NCBI GenBank assembly: GCA_900541585.1
Contig: UQKD01000003.1
Location: forward strand, 62,001 to 126,000
Length of the DNA: 64,000 nucleotides
Source: an uncultured Alistipes sp.
GTDB taxonomy: Bacteria > Bacteroidota > Bacteroidia > Bacteroidales > Rikenellaceae
Direction of reading: 5' to 3'
Shown: positions 38,873 to 47,100 of the stretch, piece after piece
How positions within the stretch are numbered: position 1 is the first letter of the stretch
Layout of the letters: the number at the start of each line of letters is the position of its first letter
Program-made: the position numbers and the translations under genes
Notes under the pieces: model-generated
What the model was told of the DNA's origin: nothing
What the model saw: only the letters and a program-made list of their open reading frames with translations
Database searches by the model: none

Positions 38873-40894
38873 ATGAAAAGGCTTTTTACCCTTGCATCCA
38901 TGACATTTATTATTCCCGCACTGACCTCGTGCGACGGCCCTAAAGGCGAGGCGCCGTGGATCGTCGACCGTTTCGACGACATCAAGGTCATCCGTTACGA
39001 AGTTCCCGGTTTCGAACAGCTGCCGCTCGAAGAGAAGGAGCTGATCTATTACCTTGCCGAGGCTGCCAAATGCGGCCGTGACATCCTGTTCGACCAGAAT
39101 TGCCCGGTGAACCTTCCTGTGCGCCGCACGCTGGAGACGGTTTACGAGAACTATCAGGGCGACCGCACGACGGCCGAGTGGAAGGCGCTGGAGAAGTACC
39201 TTAAAAAGGTATGGTTCGCCAACGGCATCCACCACCACTATTCGAACGACAAGTTCGTGCCCGAATTCACCGAAGGCTACCTGCTCGACGCCATCGAGAC
39301 CATCCCCGAGGAGAAGTTCGGCTCCCTGAACTCCCTGCGCGGCGAGGTCTGCCGGGCGATTTTCGATCCGGCGCTCTATCCGACGAAGCTCAACCAGAAG
39401 GCGGGCGACGATCTGCTGCTCACCTCGTCGAGCAACTACTACCACAACGTGAGCCAGGCCGAGGCCGAGGCGTTCTACGCCGACATGGCTGCTGCCGACG
39501 CGGGCAATCCCGAGCCGGTCTCCTACGGCCTGAACTCGCAGCTGACGAAGGACGACACGGGCCGCATCCGCGAGCGTGTCTGGAAGCTGGGCGGCATGTA
39601 CTCGCCGGCCATCGAGCGGATCGTCTACTGGCTCGAAAAGGCGCAGTCCGTGGCCCAAGAGCCGCAGAAGACCAACATCGCGGCGCTCGTCAATTACTAC
39701 AAGACGGGCGACCTGAAGGAGTTCGACCGCTACAACATCGGCTGGGTGAAGGATACCGTTTCGAACGTCGATTTCGTCAACGGCTTCATCGAGGACTACG
39801 GCGATCCGCTGGGCCGCAAGGCTTCGTGGGAGGCCAACGTCAACTTCATGGACACCGAGGCGTGCCACCGTACGGAGGTGATCTCCGACAACGCCCAGTG
39901 GTTCGAGGACCATTCGCCCGTTGCCGAGGCCTACCGCAAGCCGGTCGTGAAAGGCGTTTCGGCCAAGGTCATCACCGTGGCGATGCTCGGCGGCGACTGC
40001 TATCCCGCGACGCCCATCGGCATCAACCTGCCCAACGCCGACTGGATCCGCAAGGAGTACGGCTCGAAGTCGGTCACCATCGACAACATCACCTATGCCT
40101 ATGACATGGCGGCCCACGGCAACGGTTTCAACGAGGAGTTCGTGCTCCGCGCCGAGGACCGCGAGCGGATGGACAAATACGGCAAACTGGCCGACGACCT
40201 GCACACCGACCTGCACGAGTGCCTGGGCCACGGTTCGGGCCAGCTGGCTCCGGGTGTCAAGGGCGGCGAGCTGAAGAGTTACGGCTCGACGCTCGAGGAG
40301 GCCCGCGCCGACCTGTTCGGGCTTTACTACCTGGGCGATCCGAAACTGGTCGAACTGGGGCTGATTCCCTCGCTCGACGTCGCCAAGGCGGGTTATGCCA
40401 AGTATATCCTCAACGGCATGATGACCCAGCTGGCGCGCATCGAGCCGGGCAAGAACGTCGAGGAGTCGCACATGCGCAACCGCAAGCTGATCTGCGAATG
40501 GTGCTACGAGCGCGGCAAGGCCGGCAATGTGATCGAGCTGGTGAAGGAGAACGGCAAAACCTACGCCGTGGTCAACGACTTCGGCAAGCTGCGCGAACTG
40601 TTCGGCGAGATGCTCCGCGAGGTGCAGCGCATCAAGTCCGAGGGCGACTACGAAGCCGGCAAGGCGCTCGTCGAGCGGTATGCCGTCACGGTCGATCCCG
40701 AACTGCACGAGGAGGTCCGCGACCGCTACTATGCGCTCAGCATCGAGCCTTACGGCGGTTTCGTCAATCCCGAATACGAACTGGTGGAGAAGGACGGCAG
40801 GATCGTCGACGTGAAAATTTCCTACCCGGCCAATTATGTGGAGCAGATGCTCGGCTATTCGAAGAATTATTCGTTCCTGCCCAACATCAATTAG
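38873..40894 (+). CDS. Dipeptidyl peptidase III-like M49 metallopeptidase lipoprotein
   Basis: The 673-residue protein begins with a lipobox-like signal (MTFIIPALTSC after MKRLFTLAS). The M49 zinc motif HECLGH lies at 448-453 (LHTDLHECLGHGSGQ), and the third ligand motif EEARAD lies at 475-480 (STLEEARADLFGLYYLG). These two motifs define DPP III, which releases N-terminal dipeptides. The length is close to known bacterial DPP III. The preceding 270 bp hold a decayed gene end and a -7 box. Possible operon partners are absent: it is followed by hairpins and a convergent gene. Confidence 0.92.
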   Translation: MKRLFTLASMTFIIPALTSCDGPKGEAPWIVDRFDDIKVIRYEVPGFEQLPLEEKELIYYLAEAAKCGRDILFDQNCPVNLPVRRTLETVYENYQGDRTTAEWKALEKYLKKVWFANGIHHHYSNDKFVPEFTEGYLLDAIETIPEEKFGSLNSLRGEVCRAIFDPALYPTKLNQKAGDDLLLTSSSNYYHNVSQAEAEAFYADMAAADAGNPEPVSYGLNSQLTKDDTGRIRERVWKLGGMYSPAIERIVYWLEKAQSVAQEPQKTNIAALVNYYKTGDLKEFDRYNIGWVKDTVSNVDFVNGFIEDYGDPLGRKASWEANVNFMDTEACHRTEVISDNAQWFEDHSPVAEAYRKPVVKGVSAKVITVAMLGGDCYPATPIGINLPNADWIRKEYGSKSVTIDNITYAYDMAAHGNGFNEEFVLRAEDRERMDKYGKLADDLHTDLHECLGHGSGQLAPGVKGGELKSYGSTLEEARADLFGLYYLGDPKLVELGLIPSLDVAKAGYAKYILNGMMTQLARIEPGKNVEESHMRNRKLICEWCYERGKAGNVIELVKENGKTYAVVNDFGKLRELFGEMLREVQRIKSEGDYEAGKALVERYAVTVDPELHEEVRDRYYALSIEPYGGFVNPEYELVEKDGRIVDVKISYPANYVEQMLGYSKNYSFLPNIN

Positions 40895-40931
40895 TTTTCG
40901 ATGATTGCGGCGCACCTGCCGCACATCCCTC

Positions 40932-40978
40932 GAATCCCCGAATGGGACGTCCGCCGAGGACTACCCATCCGGGGATTC
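40932..40978. terminator. Extended hairpin after the M49 gene
   Basis: The arms at 40932-40946 and 40964-40978 pair over 15 positions with one wobble. The loop contains a further GTCC/GGAC pairing. It is probably a terminator or a structured 3' end; the T-run is weak. Confidence 0.5.
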
Positions 40979-41063
40979 TTCACGATGCACGACATTTGCA
41001 CCGCACTGACCGAAAACGTTTCGATTCTCACGGGCATCTTTACCTGTTCCGCGATAATCGAAA

Positions 41064-41088
41064 ACGGTGCAGAATCGCTCTGCACCGT
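41064..41088 (-). terminator. Terminator of the minus-strand secreted-protein gene
   Basis: A 9-bp perfect stem (41064-41072 with 41080-41088) is followed by TTTT in minus-strand reading, 28 bp past the stop at 41116. Confidence 0.65.
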
Positions 41089-41115
41089 ACTGTTCGGAAC
41101 TGTGCGGTTCCGGTC

Positions 41116-41699
41116 TTACTCTTTCGCCCCGGCTCCGCCGTCGATGGCGAACGTCGAGACGATCACCATCTTCTCGTCCACGTTGTTGGGGTTCGAGACG
41201 ATGATGCCGTATTCGCCTGCGGGGCGTTCGTCGAAGGTCAGACGGTAGGAGCTTTCGCCGTATTTCTCGGCCGAGAACCGCAGGTAGTCCATCGTGTTGG
41301 AGTTCACCGAGAACGACCCGACGGCCGAGATCACCGCCGACCGGTTCTTCTTGGCGCTCTTCATGCGGAAGACGCGCACGATGGACATGGGATCGGCCTT
41401 GTTGTCCTTGGCGCGGACGATGAGTGCGATCGGTTGCGCAGCGTCGAACCGCACGCTGGCCGAGCCGCCTTCCACGAGTACTTTTGTTTTGGATTTGCTG
41501 GCTGCGAATCCGGCGATGTAGACGCCGGCGCCCGTTCGCATCCGCACATTGTGTTTTTCGAGCTTCTTGGCCGAGCCGTCGGGGAATACGCCGACGACCT
41601 CTCCCTCGAATTCGGGTTCGAGGGTCTGCGCCGTTACTGCATCACCCCCCCCCACATCATGGCTGTTACAGCCATCAGGAATAGGATTTTTTTCATCAT
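41116..41699 (-). pseudogene. Secreted protein gene out of frame at a homopolymer (phase-off or frameshifted)
   Basis: A signal peptide (MMKKILFLMAVTAMMWGG) starts at 41699 and runs into nine G on its coding strand (41645-41653). In the present length the frame then reads VMQ and stops at 41634. In the adjacent frame the sequence continues as DAVTAQTLEPEFEGEVVG and ~180 more residues to 41116, including RMRTGAGVYIAGFAASKSKT and SSYRLTFDERPAGEYGIIVS. With seven or ten G the two parts fuse into one ~195-residue protein with a normal AxA-type cleavage site (VTAQ). The mature part is beta-rich and of unknown function. A -7 box (TATTTTTG) lies 40 bp upstream. Either phase variation or a sequencing error in the tract could explain it. 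Confidence 0.75.
41645..41653. repeat. C9 tract inside coding region
   Basis: Nine C on the plus strand are nine G on the coding strand. The length sets the reading frame between the signal peptide and the mature protein. Confidence 0.9.
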
Positions 41700-41738
41700 T
41701 GTATTGGTTTGAGTTTGTTGCGCACCGTGCGCGACAGA

Positions 41739-41746
41739 CAAAAATA
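41739..41746 (-). promoter_or_regulatory. -7 box of the secreted-protein gene
   Basis: TATTTTTG on the minus strand lies 40 bp before the start at 41699. The tract at 41771-41779 lies about where the -33 region would be. Confidence 0.45.
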
Positions 41747-41770
41747 GCAAAAATCGGCGAAGATCGTATA

Positions 41771-41779
41771 CCCCCCCCC
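41771..41779. repeat. C9 tract in upstream region
   Basis: Nine consecutive C lie 25-33 bp upstream of the -7 box of the minus-strand gene, followed by T7. Confidence 0.85.
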
Positions 41780-41797
41780 GATTTTTTTGAAACGACT

Positions 41798-41962
41798 CTA
41801 CGAAATGCCGCGGGGCGCTCCTTTCGGGGATGCGCCTCGGTTTCCGGGCTGCTCCTCGACCTCTTCGAAATTGCTCTTGCCGACGCCGCAAACCGGGCAT
41901 GTCCGGTCGTCGGGAATCTCCTCGGACGGCGTTCCGGGCGCGGCGGAAATCCGGCCGACGTC
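41798..41962 (-). pseudogene. C-terminal half of a rubredoxin-like gene
   Basis: Reading the minus strand from a stop at 41963-41965, a ~54-codon segment gives [20 protein letters not shown] and then [12 protein letters not shown] before a short tail and stop at 41798. APGTP...[14 protein letters not shown] is the second metal-binding half of rubredoxin. The first CxxCGYxYD half is missing in every frame of the upstream 150 bp, and the usual Trp in DDWVCP is Arg. No start codon precedes it. I read it as a truncated gene remnant; the ~600-bp gap 41700-42304 otherwise holds only promoter boxes and homopolymers. Confidence 0.6.
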
Positions 41963-42112
41963 CTATACCGATAATATATATAGGCGAAATCATTCGTCCG
42001 CTCTTTTCGCAAAGCGGTTCCGGGGCCGTTTTTGTTGTCGTCCGGGCCGTTTCGGCCGTTCCGTATCGGAAAACTATTTCGCAGCAAACTGCTCAATTAT
42101 CACTTTTATTGC

Positions 42113-42120
42113 TATCTTTG
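42113..42120 (+). promoter_or_regulatory. -7 box upstream of ECF sigma gene
   Basis: TATCTTTG on the plus strand precedes a ~184-bp leader before the sigma factor ATG. The -33 region is A+T-rich without a clear TTTG. Confidence 0.45.
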
Positions 42121-42208
42121 TCGATGATAGGAACCACCGGCGGTTTCCTGTCCGACAAAAGCATCCGGGAAATTGAATAATTCGGTAAATACAACATTAT
42201 CAATGACT

Positions 42209-42240
42209 CCCGATCCGATTTTTATCGGGGGGGGATTTTT
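42209..42240 (+). promoter_or_regulatory. Hairpin with G8 tract and T-run in sigma-factor leader
   Basis: CCCGAT (42209-42214) can pair with ATCGGG (42224-42229), and an overlapping CCGAT (42215-42219) can pair with ATCGG. The right arm runs into G8 (42227-42234) and ATTTTT. It is terminator-like with competing pairings. Confidence 0.4.
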
Positions 42241-42304
42241 GTAATGGGCGAATCCTGAATCGGGGTCGCCGGTATTTTCGTGTATCGGACAGACGGGACT
42301 TCAA

Positions 42305-42892
42305 ATGGCAGACGTCAAGACATGCAGCATCTCCTCCACGGAATTCGGGAAGTTATTTTTCGAATTCAAGCCCCGTTTTATCGCCCTGGCATACCGTTAT
42401 GTCCGCGATCGGGAGACCGCCGAAGACCTGGTGTCGGACAGTTTCATGACCTTTTGGGAAATGCACGAAAACCTGCCGGCGGACATCAATGTGCCGGCCT
42501 ATATCCTCACCTCGGTCAAAAACCGCTGCCTGAACCATCTCAACGCTCAAATCCGCCACCGCAGGGCGGAACGGGACATGCATTCGACGCTGACGCGCCG
42601 GCTGCATGCCGACGTGCGCTCGCTGTCGGCATGCGATCCCGACCTGCTCTTTTCCGAGGAGATCCGCACCATCCTGAAACAGGCCGTCCGCAAGATGCCG
42701 AAAATGACCCGCAACGTATTCCTGTTGAGCCGGGTCAGGAATATGACATACAGCGAGATCGCCGCCGAACTGGGAATTTCCGTCAGCCATGTCAATTTCG
42801 AAATCCGCCGGGCGCTCAGCCTGATGCGCACCGAACTGAAGGATTACCTCCCGGCCGTACTGATCACCCTGCTGCTTTCGTCCAGGTGGTAG
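42305..42892 (+). CDS. ECF-type RNA polymerase sigma factor (Bacteroidetes family)
   Basis: This 195-residue extracytoplasmic-function sigma-70 factor shows region 2 in LAYRYVRDRETAEDLVSDSF and FWEMHENL. Region 4 is a helix-turn-helix in MPKMTRNVFLLSRVRNMTYS and EIAAELGISVSHVNFEIRRA. The final residues are hydrophobic (PAVLITLLLS). This is the usual partner of a FecR anti-sigma and a TonB receptor with STN domain, both of which follow. It should direct transcription of the downstream carbohydrate locus when its anti-sigma is released. The start at 42305 fits the family length. Confidence 0.92.
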   Translation: MADVKTCSISSTEFGKLFFEFKPRFIALAYRYVRDRETAEDLVSDSFMTFWEMHENLPADINVPAYILTSVKNRCLNHLNAQIRHRRAERDMHSTLTRRLHADVRSLSACDPDLLFSEEIRTILKQAVRKMPKMTRNVFLLSRVRNMTYSEIAAELGISVSHVNFEIRRALSLMRTELKDYLPAVLITLLLSSRW

Positions 42893-42967
42893 GATAGCGC
42901 CCGCAGGGCCACCCGGAGCTCGTTCCGATCTTTTTTCAAAAAAACAGCATTTTTTACTACTTACCCC

Positions 42968-43009
42968 GTCCATGTGTTTGTTATTACTATATAACACGAA
43001 CACATGGAC
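42968..43009 (+). promoter_or_regulatory. Hairpin enclosing the fecR start codon
   Basis: The outer stem pairs 42968-42978 with 42999-43009 (11 bp). A two-base bulge follows, and the inner stem pairs 42979-42984 with 42991-42996 (6 bp), closed by a six-base loop. The ATG at 43004-43006 is inside the outer right arm. It could occlude ribosome entry or be a protein-binding palindrome. Confidence 0.6.
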
Positions 43010-43957
43010 GATCTTTTATTGCAGAAATACTTGAGAAACGAGACCTCGGAAGAGGAACTCATCGAGGTGCTCGACTGGTTGGATGCGTCAGCGGAAAATC
43101 AGCGGTATCTCGATCGGCTCGATTATATTTCCAATCTCAATATCCTGGCCGGAGAGGCGCAGCCCCGTGTCCGCAGACGCACCGTTTCGCTCTGGAAGAG
43201 GGCGGCTCAATGGAGTGCCGGAGCCGCCGCCGTGCTGCTCGTGTGTGCCGGGTTGAGCCACTATCTGGCCGACAGGGTCCTCGAACACCGTGCCCAGGAC
43301 ATGATGGCCATTACCGCGCCCAACGGACAGAGCATGTCCGTCACCTTGAGCGACGGGACGAGAGTATGGCTCAATTCGGGCGCCAAGCTGGAATACCCTT
43401 CGATTTTTTCCAGAAAGACACGCCGGGTCAAGATTTCGGGCGAGGCCATGTTCGAGGTGGAGCACGATGCCGCCCGTCCGTTCATCGTGGAAACCTTCGC
43501 CTGCGATGCCGAGGTGCTGGGTACGAAATTCAACATCCTGGCCGATGCCCGGACCGCCGACTTCTCGGCGGCGCTGCTCGAAGGGCGGCTGAAAATCTCG
43601 AACCGCCTCATCGGCGGCGAATCCTTCATTCTCTCCCCCAACGAACAGATCGACCTGGTCGACGGCCATCTCAAACTCAACCGGATAACCGATCCGGACG
43701 ACTTCCGCTGGGTCGACGGACTGATGAACCTGAACACGCTGTCGTTCGGAGAGGTGATCCGCAAATTCGAGAGCTATTACGGAGTCCGGATCACGATCGA
43801 CAATCCCGAGGATATACCCGAACTCAAATATCACGGTAAAATCCGCGTGTCGGACGGTGTGGACCATGCGCTGAAGCTGCTCCAGATCACCAATAATTTC
43901 GCCTATACGCGCGACGACGAAACCAATACGATACACATAAAAATAATCAAAATCTAA
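43004..43957 (+). CDS. FecR-type anti-sigma factor
   Basis: This 317-residue membrane regulator has an N-terminal cytoplasmic sigma-binding part (MDDLLLQKYLRNETSEEELI). One membrane segment lies at about 68-88 (WSAGAAAVLLVCAGLSHYL). The periplasmic FecR domain carries NGQSMSVTLSDGTRVWLNSG, RRVKISGEAMFEVEHDAARP and FACDAEVLGTKFNI. A C-terminal DUF4974/STN-like domain (LNTLSFGEVIRKFESYYGVR to NNFAYTRDDETNTIHIKIIK) follows. It lies 111 bp after the sigma gene; a strong hairpin covers its start codon. It should hold the sigma factor inactive until the SusC STN domain signals. Confidence 0.93.
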   Translation: MDDLLLQKYLRNETSEEELIEVLDWLDASAENQRYLDRLDYISNLNILAGEAQPRVRRRTVSLWKRAAQWSAGAAAVLLVCAGLSHYLADRVLEHRAQDMMAITAPNGQSMSVTLSDGTRVWLNSGAKLEYPSIFSRKTRRVKISGEAMFEVEHDAARPFIVETFACDAEVLGTKFNILADARTADFSAALLEGRLKISNRLIGGESFILSPNEQIDLVDGHLKLNRITDPDDFRWVDGLMNLNTLSFGEVIRKFESYYGVRITIDNPEDIPELKYHGKIRVSDGVDHALKLLQITNNFAYTRDDETNTIHIKIIKI

Positions 43958-44100
43958 AACGACTCTATGGACTGAACCGACCTCTGCCTCAAGACACTTT
44001 TATGCTGCACCGCCGAATGCTCGCGGACATGACCGGGTCCGCCGGCGGGAGATAAACAGTGATTCGATTGCTAACCTATTGATCTTAAATCAACTAACTT

Positions 44101-47100
44101 ATGAAAAATTTAAGTATTAGGCAGATGAAATGCCTGATTACTCTAATTCTTGCCGTGTTCCTGTGCAGCGCGCCCGCTGTGGCCCAAACGCAGAAAATCA
44201 CGGTGAAGCTCGACATGACGAAGGTTCCGATGAAGGCCGTCATGAACGAAATCGAAAAGCAGACCAAGTATCTTTTCCTTTATACGGACGAAATCGACAC
44301 GAAACGCATCGTCTCGATTAAGGCCGATTCCAAGCCTCTCAACGAGGTGCTGCCGCTGTTGTTCAAGGACACGGACATCACCTATGAGATCACGGTTCCC
44401 AACATCGTGCTGTCGAAGCGCGTTGCCGCAGCGAGGCCGACGGCCATCTCGGGCGTGGTGAAGGATTCCGGCGGCCTGGGCATTATCGGAGCCACCGTTC
44501 TGATCAAGGGCACGACCGTCGGAACGACCACCGGCATCGACGGAGACTTCGCCCTGACGGTCCCCGCCTCGGTCGACAACCCCGAACTTTCGGTCAGCTT
44601 CGTCGGTTACGAAACCCGTGTCGTGCCCATCGGCTCGCGCACGACTTTCGACATCACGCTGTCCAACTCGTCCATCGAAGTCGAGCAGGTCGTCGTTACG
44701 GCCCTGGGCATCAAACGCGCCGAGAAAGCCCTGTCGTACAACGTGCAGCAGGTGAATTCCGATGCCATCACGGCCAACAAGGACGCCAACTTCATCAACT
44801 CGCTCAACGGCAAGGTCGCAGGTGTGAACATCAACGCCTCGTCGGCGGGCGTCGGCGGCGCTTCGAAGGTCATCATGCGCGGTATGAAGTCCATTTCGCA
44901 GACCTCCAATGCGCTTTACGTGATCGATGGCGTGCCGATGTTCACCAAGGCTCAGGAGGGCGGTACGGAGTTCAGTTCGCAGGGCACGACCGATCCCATC
45001 GCGGACATCAACCCCGAGGACATCGAGTCGATCTCCGTGCTGACGGGCGCTGCGGCAGCTGCACTGTACGGTTCGGACGCAGCCAACGGCGCCATCGTCG
45101 TGACGACCAAAAAGGGACAGGCCGGGCAGCTCTCCGTCACCGTGACGAGCGGCATCGAGATCATGACTCCGTTCGTCCTTCCCGAGTTCCAGAACCGCTA
45201 CGGCACGGGCAACCTCCGCGTGCCGGACGGGGCCGAGCATCTGAGCTGGGGCAAGGCGCTCAACAGCGCCAACAAAATGGGGTACGACCCCCGTCACGAC
45301 TACTTCCGCACCAGCACGGCCAATAACGAGAGCTTCTCGCTTTCCGCCGGTACGGAGCGCAATCAGACCTACTTTTCGGCCGCGGCGATCAACTCCCGCG
45401 GCATCGTGCCCAACAACAGCTACGATCGCTACAACTTCACCTTCCGCAACACGACCTCTTTCCTGAACGAAAAGATGCGGCTGGACGTAGGAGCCAGCTA
45501 CGTGCTGCAGGAAGACTGCAACATGGTCAATCAGGGTACCTACAACAACCCCATCGTGGGCGCCTACCTCTTTCCCCGCGGCAACGACTGGGAGGAGATC
45601 AAGATGTACGAACGATACGATCCCGTGGACAAGATTTCCACGCAGTACTGGCCCATCGGCGCTGCCGGAATGACCATGCAGAACCCCTACTGGGTCAACT
45701 ACCGCAACCTGCGCGAGAACCGCAAGGACCGTTACATGCTCAATGCGGCACTCTCCTACGACATCTTCGACTGGCTGAATGTCTCGGGGCGTATCCGCGT
45801 CGACAACTCGCACAACACCTACACCGAGAAAGCCTATGCCTCGACGAATACGCAGCTGACCGAATTGTCGGAGAACGGCCTTTTCGGCATTACGAAAAGC
45901 ATGGACCGCCAGGTTTACGGCGACGCCCTCGTCAATATCAACAAGACGTTCGGCGACGACTGGTCGTTGCAGGCCAACGTCGGCGCGTCCTTCTCGGACA
46001 TGAAGAACGACGCCATGAAGATCCGCGGACCCATTTCCGACGGCAAGTCGGGCGAAAAGGCCGGACTGGCCAACGTGTTCAACATCCAGAACCTGAGCAA
46101 TTCGACCCGGACCACCCGGTTGCAGGAGGGTTGGCGCGAACAGACCCAGTCGGTCTTCGCGTCGGCCGAAATCGGCTACAAGGGCACGTACTACCTGACG
46201 CTGACGGGCCGTAACGACTGGCCTTCGCAGCTGGCAGGTCCGCATTCGAACGCCAAGTCGTTCTTCTATCCGTCGATCGGCGCTTCGGTCGTGCTGTCGC
46301 AAATCATCGGCAACATGCCCGAAAACCTCTCCTACATCAAACTCCGCGGTTCGTTCGCTTCGGTCGGCGTATCGTTCGCGCGTTACGTCGCCAATCCGCT
46401 TTACGGATGGGACGAGAGCGGTCTGGGCTGGAACCTCCAGACGCAATATCCGGCTTTCCACCTTCAGCCCGAGCGCACCAAATCGTTCGAGGCCGGCCTC
46501 ACCATGCGTTTTCTCAAACACTTCAACCTCGATCTGACCTACTACAATTCGCGCACGCAGAACCAGACCTTCGACCCGCAGATTCCGGGCGGTTCGGGTT
46601 ACTCCTCCATCATCATCCAGTCAGGTAACGTCCGCAACCGCGGTATCGAGCTGGCGCTGGGTTACAAGAACACCTGGAGGGACTTCTCGTGGGACACGAA
46701 TTACACGTTCTCGACCAATAAGAACAAGATCACCTCGCTGGCCAACAACTGCATCAACCCGGCGACCGGCGAACAGTTCAGCATCGACCTGCTCGACATG
46801 GGCGGTCTGGGCGACGCCCGTTTCCTGCTGATGGAAGGCGGCACGCTGGGCGACCTCTACTCGCTGGTCGATCTGAAATACGACAACAACAACGCCATCT
46901 ACGTCGACGAGGAGGGCAACCTGCCCACCCAGTCGATCGAGGATGTGAAAAAGTTCATCAAACTGGGCTCCGTACTGCCCGACGCCAATATGTCGTGGCG
47001 CAATGACTTCCGCTGGAAGAACCTGAATTTCGGATTCATGGTATCGGCGCGTCTGGGCGGCATCGTCTTCTCCCGCACACAGGCCACGCTCGACTATTTC

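Noticed and set aside
41787..42176. 129-codon open frame on the plus strand upstream of the sigma gene
   Set aside because: It starts at TTG, has no motif, and overlaps the rubredoxin fragment and a promoter box in antisense or out of frame.
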